From Chondrilla cf. caribensis (lineage: Eukaryota; Porifera; Demospongiae; Chondrillida; Chondrillidae): a DNA stretch of 64,000 bases. Of this stretch, positions 39,559 through 64,000 are shown one piece after another (position 1 is the stretch's first letter; every line of letters starts with the position of its first letter). The DNA lies in contig OZ026551.1 of assembly GCA_964020155.1 (NCBI GenBank), positions 4,418,374 through 4,482,373 of the forward strand. The letters run 5' to 3'. A program made the translations under genes and the position numbers. Below the pieces are notes generated by a model. That model was not told where the DNA came from. It did no database searches and saw nothing but the letters and a program-made list of their open reading frames with translations.

Positions 39559-39843
39559 GTGTGTGCATGTGTGTATATGCATGTAGTGTGTGTGTGTGCG
39601 CGTGTATGTGTGTGGACAAGCGGTTAAGGCATATTAATTAAAATCATATCACACATTATTACACACGTGCACTCAAATGATGCATACAAGGCTCGATAAC
39701 GACCTACGTATGACTATGATGTACAACCCTTACAAACAGTGTTCAGTAGAGCACTTACTTTGGAAGCAGAGGAAGACGGCAGCGAAGGCGAAAAGTTGAA
39801 GGAGTCTCCGATTCGTAACGGGAAAGGCGACCAGCGATGCCAT
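25539..39843 (-). CDS. Gene A: receptor protein tyrosine phosphatase
   Basis: 29-exon model, 4668 bases, 1555 residues. Exons: 39759-39843, 38615-38926, 37847-38113, 36870-37136, 36460-36720, 35982-36242, 35619-35870, 35208-35525, 34828-35031, 34668-34760, 34270-34536, 33933-34065, 33167-33321, 32669-32769, 31705-31786, 31484-31557, 31097-31133, 30923-31020, 30202-30330, 29726-29886, 29114-29249, 28727-28876, 27941-28040, 27625-27701, 27218-27352, 26953-27090, 26338-26495, 25880-26015, 25539-25619. Order: signal peptide 1-28, nine FN3 domains 29-862, transmembrane helix about 880-906, juxtamembrane 908-958, D1 959-1281 (with linker), D2 1282-1555. Start: ATG at 39843 opens [13 protein letters not shown] followed by a hydrophobic run and a phase-1 GTAAG donor. 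Acts at the plasma membrane to dephosphorylate phosphotyrosine. The donor used for exon 13 is uncertain (27-bp array). Tandem duplicate of gene B. Confidence 0.9.
25768..25876. repeat. (CA)n microsatellite at a gene A donor
   Basis: CA repeat with one TACACATGCAAA interruption. The exon 28 donor GTAAGTG runs directly into the (GT)n of the minus strand. The same arrangement is present in gene B (44981-45051). Confidence 0.95.
26547..26694. mobile_element. Short TIR element, TA target (MITE)
   Basis: Begins TA|CAGTGAAT and ends ATTCACTA. Related copies: 46131-46304 at the same intron position in gene B (so inserted before the A/B duplication) and 53831-54005 (gene B only, best preserved ends). 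No coding capacity; ends and TA flank suggest Tc1/mariner-type mobilisation. Confidence 0.7.
28380..28551. mobile_element. Degenerate copy of the 60217-60414 MITE
   Basis: Right end GGAGGTTCCACTG followed by TA and internal GGACAAAC...GTGTCCTTTATA match the complete copy in gene B; the left end is eroded. Confidence 0.65.
29049..29093. repeat. (CA)n microsatellite, gene A D1 intron
   Basis: Pure CA repeat about 20 bases downstream (minus strand) of the donor of the P-loop exon 29114-29249. Confidence 0.95.
29334..29725. repeat. CACACCCACTCACTGCCAC-type minisatellite
   Basis: Degenerate tandem repeats of about 33 bp filling the intron between the WPD exon and the P-loop exon of gene A and reaching the donor of 29726. 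Gene B keeps a shorter version at 49740-49903, so the array has expanded or contracted since duplication. Confidence 0.85.
30444..30800. repeat. 17-bp minisatellite in gene A D1 intron
   Basis: Degenerate copies of CCAGGAGTGTGTACTAA between exons 18 and 19 of gene A. Gene B has the array at the same place (50603-50937), more homogeneous. Confidence 0.95.
31563..31616. repeat. (GA)n microsatellite forming a splice-site tract
   Basis: On the minus strand this is a (CT)n run ending CCCTCTAG, the acceptor of the D1 exon 31484-31557. The microsatellite therefore is the polypyrimidine tract. Confidence 0.95.
32001..32210. mobile_element. Fragment of dispersed element (left part)
   Basis: About 210 bp nearly identical to 59347-59556, containing the inverted pairs GTCACTTAA/TTAAGTGAC and GGGGTAC/GTACCCC. 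Inserted in the first D1 intron of gene A; absent from the same point of gene B, which instead carries the right part of the same element (52142-52438). Confidence 0.75.
32430..32655. repeat. About 22-bp minisatellite (CAACTCATGTAGGATG core)
   Basis: Alternating copies of ACAACTCATGTAGGATG with variable spacers, in the intron after exon 14 of gene A; same array at 52876-53035 in gene B. Confidence 0.9.
32784..33190 (-). repeat. 27-bp array, 15 copies, gene A juxtamembrane
   Basis: Each 27-bp copy encodes VDVSLGWC plus I or M on the minus strand, without stops, and contains the junction CACTAG|GTTGGT. The first copy carries the phase-1 donor of exon 33167-33321, and the acceptor after the array (32770) restores the frame as D-E-S-S. 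In four copies the base before the donor is changed (CTAT|GTTGGT, Gly to Cys). The array is intronic if the first donor is used; every later donor would add a multiple of 9 residues. The last copy lies too close to the acceptor to form a usable intron. Confidence 0.9.
33933..34065 (-). other. Gene A transmembrane exon
   Basis: Encodes [20 protein letters not shown] and continues hydrophobic to AILIR, then spliced in phase 2 to the basic KRRLRKK stop-transfer of exon 33167-33321. Helix about residues 880-906, type I topology. Confidence 0.9.
34270..38926 (-). other. Gene A ectodomain: nine FN3 domains
   Basis: Domains at residues 29-132, 133-221, 222-310, 311-397, 398-484, 485-568, 569-674, 675-773 (split by an intron) and 774-862. 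FN3 hallmarks (W in strand B, Y in the GL.P.T.Y.. region) are visible in nearly all, for example [14 protein letters not shown] and [15 protein letters not shown]. Domains 4 and 5 are close copies of one another, as are 3 and 6. Many NxS/T sites imply N-glycosylation. Every exon is phase 1-1, so a domain can be gained or lost without a frameshift. Compared with gene B, domain 5 is extra and the type of domain 7 sits at a different place. Confidence 0.88.
39256..39615. repeat. Compound (GT)n microsatellite, gene A intron 1
   Basis: GT repeat with recurring GCGTATGTGTG, TATATACGTGTAG and GTTGTGTG interruptions, between the signal-peptide exon and the first FN3. Gene B has a different compound array at the same place (61471-61833). 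Confidence 0.95.
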
Positions 39844-40126
39844 GGTAGACCTGTTCCAGATCGGTTAGCACAGAATGCGACGGTACACCAGTCTCTTCGC
39901 GAGAATCTGGAGTCCAGCACGTCTTTCGAGGCGGTCTTCGTGGAAGAAAGCGTATTCTAAAGTGGTGAATCCCAATAAAAACGGTCCACTCATGTGTACT
40001 GTGATATGTCATGCCTTAAACGTACAAACACCCACTACACAGATACTAATACCCTACACATATGCTGGATTTGTACGCAACGTTCGGTAAGCTTCAACCG
40101 CGACTCTGGCTAAGTTTCTCCCTTAC

Positions 40127-40340
40127 CTTCAAAATCCTGATGAACGAGTCGAAGAAAAATCTGAAATCGAATCACTGAAGTACGGTGTCGAGGCTCTTTC
40201 AGATTTTAGCTGGCTTCGAAAGGAAACCTGAATCTGTTTCATTCCTGAAACAATAGCGATTGACAGACAACACACATAATGAATAGTACCGAACGCTCCG
40301 CTGACGTCATGAGGCACCGTATCGCGCCATTAGGTCGTGT
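40127..40340 (-). promoter_or_regulatory. Gene A 5' region: CRE-like and GCGCC modules
   Basis: About 460 bases upstream of the ATG there is a perfect TGACGTCA palindrome (40302-40309) followed by ATCGCGCCATTAGG (40321). The same pair, in the same order and spacing range, is upstream of gene B (62537-62570). A donor-like GAAG|GTAAGG at 40126 in both copies suggests a 5' untranslated exon ending at 40127. Promoter role is inferred from conservation and position only; no TATA box was identified. Confidence 0.5.
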
Positions 40341-40544
40341 CTTTCACATGCATGTGGGTACGTGGCGCACACAATTACTGTTTAGCTAGTGCAGTCATAG
40401 ATATTGTATACTCTCGTAACGGTTACGCGGTATACAATATCCTTGGTGAAGTCGACTACAACACCGCACCTTTGTCCAAACCTCCCGCACGCATTCGAAC
40501 CTATAATAATTTGCATTCTCATTGAAACTATTAACGAAGTTAGT

Positions 40545-40643
40545 GCCAATGATCTCAGACTATTGTGTTATACTTATCTGGACTCAGGTGGGCTGAATCA
40601 GGTGATCTTCTGGTGTGATCACCAGCTAGTGTGAAAACAAACA
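40545..40643. promoter_or_regulatory. 99-bp block identical upstream of A and B
   Basis: Base-for-base identical to 62719-62817, although flanking sequence has diverged. Contains an imperfect palindrome GGTGATC...GATCACC. Could be an enhancer, a conserved 5' untranslated exon or recent gene conversion. Confidence 0.55.
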
Positions 40644-41062
40644 GGTAACAAGGGTGACAACAAGGTGCAGTGAGGCACTCATGCAGGCTATAGGAAACCA
40701 CAATTAGGAAAGCTGGTGCTGTCACCAGGGGTCCAGGATATAGTGCTGTACTGGCAATAATGGACAATGTGTTAATTAGACATAGAAATTCAATTTTGTG
40801 TTTGTATATACAAGCTAAGAAATGGTATCTTTGACATCCTAAAACTGTTACAGTATTACATTTAAAGCCATATAGGTGCAGATATCGTGTTTCAGTAATC
40901 AAACATGCTCACAAAATCAAGGAGATAGCCATGGCCCATGCAGGCTTCTTCACTGTGGGTTGATAAACACCATCACAAGGTTGGGACTAATCTCACAGTT
41001 CACGCAGTTAACACAAACAACACAGAAATTGAAGCAGCTCCGAAGAATAGCAGAACAGCATT

Positions 41063-41063
<1 letters not shown>

Positions 41064-41127
<64 letters not shown>
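41064..41127. repeat. (GT)n microsatellite
   Basis: Pure GT repeat upstream of gene A. Confidence 0.95.
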
Positions 41128-41394
41128 ACTCGCACGTATGTGTACATGATTGCAATTTATCAATTAATTATACAATTGTATAAACTTCACAGAACAGATG
41201 CACAAGTATACAACCATAGGCTGATGCAAACACCAGGGACCCCATTTCCACAAATATCTGGGATTTGTTTATGTGTATGCATGCCTAATTCATATCATCA
41301 TTAGAGGTCATCAGCTCCTCATGCTTGGGTGAACAACAACACTTCTACTCCAGGAGGGACGTACCTATACATACGTCCCATTCATATCACAGTC

Positions 41395-41700
41395 ACTGAC
41401 CAAAGAAGCCATAGCAATAAGTTGTGTGAACATGTTATCAACCCCATATCTGGGAATTTATAATAGCTATTCTTTACTGATAGGGATAGTGGCCAATAGA
41501 AGTCATAACAACAAGTTGCTAATACTTGATCAACCACACACCTGGAAATTTCTCTCTGTACAGCTATTCTTTACTGAGGACACCTGGACACTGGTCAATA
41601 GAAGTCATAGCAATGTATTGCTAATACATGACCAACCACTCATCTGTAAATGCACCTCTGTACAGATGTTCTTCACTGTCAGGACACCTGGAACTTAAAA
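41395..41700. repeat. Three degenerate ~100-bp tandem repeats
   Basis: Each copy starts near CAATAGAAGTCATA and includes AGCTATTCTTTACTG and GGACACCTGG motifs. Function unknown; lies between gene A's 5' flank and the satellite. Confidence 0.75.
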
Positions 41701-41925
41701 ATGTACGTCTTAAGTGGAGAACACGGTCAAGGGGAACTTGCAATAAAGTAGTCTGGCGTAGCTGATCCTTATCCCCCATTATTGCCAGACTACCGTAACC
41801 AAAAAGTATGTCAAGTGTGTTCATGAAATAATGCAGTGGCAGTGTAGATTAATTGCACAATTGTCAACTAATTGAATGCGATCAGCCAAAATCCCAGTGA
41901 AATATTCAAATTTGCATGAAAATGT

Positions 41926-44606
41926 GACACTAAAAGTGCTTAGTGTTCGTACATTCTATACCTTCTCATACATTTAAAATACATTAAGCACCTCCGGATG
42001 TAGTTAGGGTTGGGGACCACCTACGGAGATGAAAACTGTTTCATAAGTTAGTATAGGTCCACAATGAGGTCTCCATGAAATATTATGCTGACACGCCCCC
42101 TTTCCCATGAGCTACGCAAAAAGGTGCTTAGCGTTATTTCATTCTATACCTTGAACTCATACGTTAAAAATACATTAAGCACCTCCGAATGTAGTTAGGG
42201 TTAGGGACCACCTACGGAGATGAAAACTGTATCATAAGTTAGTATAGATCCACAACTAGGTTCCCATAAAATATTTTGCTGACACACCTACTTTCCCATG
42301 AGCTACACAAAAAGGTGCTTAGCGTTATTCATTCTATACCTTCTCATACGTTAAAAATACATTAAGCACCTCTGGATGTAGTTAGGGTTATGGACCACCT
42401 ACGGAGATGAAATCTGTTTCATAAGTTAGTGTAGGTCCACAACGAGGTCTCCATAAAATATTATGCTGACACTCCCCCTCTCCCGTGAGCTACGCAAAAA
42501 GGTGCTTAGCATTATTTCATCCTATACCTTCCCATATGTTAAAAATACATTAAGCACCTCCGAATGTAGTTAGGGTTAGGCACCACCTACGGAGATGAAA
42601 ATTGCTTCAAGAGTTAATATAGGTCCACAACGAGATCTCCATGAATTATTATGCTGACACGCCCCCTCTCCAATGAGCTACGCAAAAAGGTGCTTAGCGT
42701 TATTTCATCCTATACCATCCCATACATTTAGAATACATTAAGCACCTCCGGATGTACTTAGGGTTAGGGACCACCTACGGAGATGAAAACTGTTTCATAA
42801 GTTAGTATAAGTCCACAACGAGGTCTCAATGAAATATTATGCTGACACGCCTCCTCTCTTATGAGCTACGCAAAAAGGTGCTTAGTGTTATTTCATCCTG
42901 TATACCTTCCCATACGTTAAAAATACATTAAGCACCTCTGGATGTAGTTAGGGTTATGGACCACCTACGGAGATGAAAACTGTTTCATAAGTTAGTATAG
43001 GTCATCAACGAGGTCTCCATAAAATATTATGCTGACACGCCCCCTCTCCAATGAGCTATGCAAAAATGTGCTTAGCGTTAATTCATCCTATACCATCCCA
43101 TATGTTAAAAATACATTAAGCACCTCTGGATGTAGTTAGGGTTAGGGACCACCTACGGAGATGAAAGCTAAGCTGTTTCATAAGTTAGTATAGATCCACA
43201 ATGAGGTCTCCATGAAATATTATGCTGACACGCCCCCTCTACCGTGAGCTACGCAAAAAGGTGCTTAGCGTTCTTTCATCCTATACCATCCCATATGTTA
43301 AAAATACATTAAGCACCTCTGGATGTAGTTAGGGTTAGGGACCACCTACGGAGATGAAAATTGCTTCAAGAGTTAGTATAGGTCCACAACGAGATCTCCA
43401 TAAATTATTATGCTGACACGCCCCCTCTCCAATGAGCTACGCAAAAAGGTGCTTAGCGTTATTTCATCCTATACCATCCCATATGTTAAAAATACATTAA
43501 GCACCTCTGGATGTAGTTAGGGTTATGGACCACCTACGGAGATGAAAACTGTTTCATAAGTTAGTATAGGTCATCAACAAGGTCTCCATGAAATATTATG
43601 CTGACACGCCCCCTCTCCAATGAGCTACGCAAAAAGGTGCTTAGCATTATTTCATCCTATACCTTCCTATACGTTAAAAATACATTAAGCACCTCTGGAT
43701 GTACTTAGGGTTATGGACCACCTACGGAGATAAAAACTGTTTCATAAGTTAGTATAGGTCCAAAACGAGGTTCTCATAAAATATTTTGCTGACACACCCC
43801 CTCTCCAATGAGCTACGCAAAAAGGTGCTTAGCATTATTTCATCCTATACCTTCCTATACATTAAAAATACATTAAGCACCTCTGGATGTACTTAGGGTT
43901 ATGGACCACCTACGGAGATGAAAACTGTTTCATAAGTTAGTATAGGTCCACAACGAGGTCTCCATAAAATATTATGCTGACATGCCTCCTCTCTTATGAG
44001 CTACGCAAAAAGGTGCTTAGCGTAACGTTATTTCATCCTGTATACCTTCCCATACGTTAAAAATACATTAAGCACCTCCGGATGTAGTTAGGGTTAGGGA
44101 CCACCTACGGAGATGAAAACTGTTTCATAAGTTAGTATAGGTCCACAATGAGGTCTCCATGAAATATTATGCTGACACGCCCCCTTTCCCATGAGCTACG
44201 CAAAAAGGTGCTTAGCGTTATTTCATTCTATACCTTCTCATACATTTAAAATACATTAAGCACCTCCGGATGTAGTTAGGGTTGGGGACCACCTACGGAG
44301 ATGAAAACTGTTTCATAAGTTAGTATAGGTCCACAATGAGGTCTCCATGAAATATTATGCTGACACGCCCCCTTTCCCATGAGCTACGCAAAAAGGTGCT
44401 TAGCGTTATTTCATTCTATACCTTCTCATACATTTAAAATGCATTAAGCACCTCCGGATGTAGTTAGGGTTATGGACCACCTACGGAGATGAAAACTGTT
44501 TCATAAGTTAGTATAAGTCCACAACGAGGTCTCAATGAAATATTATGCTGACACGCCCCCTCTCCCATGAGCTACGCAAAAAGGTGCTTAGCGTTATTTC
44601 ATATTT
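41926..44606. repeat. 188-bp satellite, about 14 copies
   Basis: Unit length read from successive AAGGTGCTTAG positions is 187 to 195, mostly 188. Each unit contains GTTAGGGTTAGGGACC (or GGTTATGG / GGTTGGGG variants) and the inverted pair AGGTGCTTA / TAAGCACCT about 50 bases apart. The array ends at 44606, where gene B's 3' flank begins, and it occupies the place where gene A instead has the 17-bp minisatellite. No coding capacity. Confidence 0.95.
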
Positions 44607-44776
44607 CAAAATAAAAATGGGTAAGTTTGAAATTAAACTACTTCAAATCATATTGATACATACATACAGTACAGTCATGCTGGACAAAAAGTTACTTTGT
44701 TGCTTACTGCTTCTACAGTGAACAAAATAGGGGTGTTAACTAAGTTGGTCAATTGTTTTGTGAAGTATCCAACAAT

Positions 44777-62055
<17,279 letters not shown>

Positions 62056-62353
62056 GGTAGACCTGTTCCAGATCGGTTAGCACGGAATGCGACGATACAA
62101 CAGTCTCTTCGCGAGAATTTGGAGTCCAACACGTCTTTTCGGGGAGACTTCGTGGAAGAAAGCGTATTCTAAAGTGGTGAATCCCAATAAAAACGGTCCA
62201 CTCATGTGTACTGTGATATGTCATGCCTTAAACGTACAAACACACATAACACAGATACTAACACCTGTACACATACGTATGCTGGGTTTGTACGCAACGT
62301 TCGGTAAGCTTCAACCGCGACTCTGGCTAAGTTTCTCCCGGTTACCCCCTTAC

Positions 62354-62570
62354 CTTCAAAATCCTGATGAACGACAGTCGACAAATTTGAAATCGAATCA
62401 CTGAAGTACGGTGTTGAGACTTTTTCAGATTTTAGCTGGCTTCGAAAGGAAACCTAATTCTGTTTCGTTCTTGAAACTACTATCGATTAACAGACAAAAC
62501 ACAGAATACAAGTACTGTATATACCCCATGTATCGATGACGTCATGGTCATTATCGCGCCATTAGGCCAT
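62354..62570 (-). promoter_or_regulatory. Gene B 5' region: CRE-like and GCGCC modules
   Basis: TGACGTCA at 62537-62544, then TTATCGCGCCATTAGG at 62551. Matches the gene A arrangement at 40302-40334. A donor-like GAAG|GTAAGG at 62353 parallels the possible 5' untranslated exon of gene A. Confidence 0.5.
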
Positions 62571-62718
62571 GTCCTCCGTGTAATATGATACTCCCAAGGG
62601 AGCGCACATAATAACTTGTTTGTGCAGTCGACCACAACTCCGCCTTGGTCCATACCTCTCGCACGCATTCGAACCTACAGTAGTCATTATTCTCATTACA
62701 ACTATTAACGAAATTAGG

Positions 62719-62817
62719 GCCAATGATCTCAGACTATTGTGTTATACTTATCTGGACTCAGGTGGGCTGAATCAGGTGATCTTCTGGTGTGATCACCAGC
62801 TAGTGTGAAAACAAACA
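62719..62817. promoter_or_regulatory. 99-bp block identical to 40545-40643
   Basis: See the gene A copy. Located about 660 bases upstream of the gene B start codon. Confidence 0.55.
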
Positions 62818-64000
62818 TGCTACAAAAGAGACAACAAGATGCAGTGAGGCACTCAGGCAGGCTATAGCTATAGGACACCACAATTAGGAAAGCTGGTGCT
62901 GTCACCAGAGGTCCAGGATATAGTGCTGTACTGGCAATAATGGACAATGTTTTGATTAGATTTAAACCCATATAGCTGCAGATATCATACTTCAGTAATC
63001 AAGTATGTTCACAAAATCAATAAGGTAGCCCAGGCCCAGACTTCCTATCATGTATGTGTGTTGATAATAAACACCATCACATGGGTGGGACTAATCTCAC
63101 AGTTCATGCAGTTCAAATTAACACAAACAACAAAGGAATTGAAGCAGCTAGCACAACAGAGTTGGTACTAATCCTATCCGAGATAAGGGATGCAGAATAA
63201 TTTCATACACACGAACTTATACAAACGAGCTAGCTTTTGTTGGGGGTAAAGATCTTGCATCACTCTAACAAGCATCAACAATACCTACAGTGTGCATGTG
63301 AGCACACATGTGTACAATACAAAGCTGAATTCCACAAGAATTGACATTGACAATATTATCACTGGAATTAGGTCTACCAACGTGAAGATGATCGATGTAT
63401 TTACATTTGCATGGGTGGGGGAACTGTGGTCCTCTTTAGGTAGTAACCAGAAGTCACTACAAGTCACACCATAGATACTCTATACCCCACCGTATCTATG
63501 GTCACACCCTCACTAGTCACCTTATCATAATCATAGCTGTTCCACCCTATTTGGGATTGTTATGCAGTGTGGTTTACTGATCCATGCCATCTTAAGGTGA
63601 AATAGCTTTGATTGATAATCGGTGGAGATCAATCCTCATCAAAGCAAACGTAAATCTATGTTGATCTATGTACGTACCTTGATCTCTGCTGAGTGGTAGG
63701 CTTAATATTTATAAATTACAGCAACAATACACAATATCAACAACAGCTGAACACACTAGCAGTTAATCTTCAGTGTAATGATAACTCCTCCTTCTGGCCA
63801 CTTTGAATTCTTGTCACCTCAGCTGTCGGTGATGTGTTGTTATGTCCCAAACAAAGTATCATGTCAGCTTATGTACATTCATGTAGTCTTGTGTATACAG
63901 TCCATCAATGTGGAAGGCGTTACCAATATTGAATGAACACCCAGTCATTTGTTAGCAGCTGCAACAGATCAGGTGACAGAATAGCTGACTGTGCGGGATA
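62818..64000. other. No gene seen upstream of gene B
   Basis: Up to about 63140 the sequence is still related to the region upstream of gene A (40640-41050), marking the duplication edge. Beyond that it is unique AT-rich DNA with one 11-bp inverted repeat (63468-63478 with 63492-63502). No exon or RNA gene could be supported. Confidence 0.45.

Noticed and set aside
39714..40012. Alternative N-termini from longer open frames around the first exon of gene A (and 61926-62224 for B)
   Set aside because: They are in other frames, lack a hydrophobic leader and do not give the phase-1 junction to the first FN3 exon; the MASLVAF frame does.

Overview
The window is animal nuclear DNA: AT-rich, with GT-AG introns, extracellular domains carried on symmetric phase-1 exons, dense dinucleotide microsatellites and many small DNA transposons. 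The receptor architecture, compact introns and repeat style suggest an early-branching metazoan, most likely a demosponge. That taxonomic call is inference and was not checked against any database. Every supported gene lies on the minus strand. Gene models below were built by hand from splice sites and reading-frame continuity, and the summed exon lengths of the three complete models are each divisible by 3.

From high to low coordinates (the direction of transcription): gene B (62055 to 44777) and gene A (39843 to 25539) are tandem paralogous receptor protein tyrosine phosphatases about 22.2 kb apart. Each has a 28-residue signal peptide, 8 (B) or 9 (A) fibronectin type III (FN3) domains, one transmembrane helix, a canonical D1 phosphatase domain and a degenerate D2. 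Gene C (20962 to 14337) has a signal peptide, one Ig domain and nine FN3 domains of the same subfamilies, but its membrane anchor leads to a tail of about 52 residues with two tyrosine motifs, one matching the ITIM consensus. Gene D (5545 to beyond position 1) is a C-like Ig/FN3 receptor whose membrane and tail region lies outside the window. Between C and D, and upstream of C, are broken pieces of further family members (FN3, Ig, signal-peptide and D2 exon fragments), one carrying a hAT transposon with intact ends.

The four genes form a recently expanded receptor cluster. Some FN3 exons are almost identical across all four genes while others have been duplicated or moved. One ectodomain family is therefore wired to two opposing outputs: tyrosine dephosphorylation (A, B) and a tyrosine-phosphorylatable tail (C). 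This resembles paired inhibitory receptor systems and, in layout, invertebrate allorecognition complexes; that functional reading is a hypothesis.

Non-coding features of note: 27-bp repeat arrays in A and B in which most copies carry the same in-frame 5' splice site; a 188-bp satellite with telomere-like TTAGGG doublets between A and B; CT microsatellites acting as the polypyrimidine tract of a D1 splice acceptor; a 17-bp minisatellite family at five sites; several foldback or TIR elements; and a 99-bp block identical upstream of A and B. A 200-N assembly gap (56301-56500) interrupts one FN3 exon of gene B.
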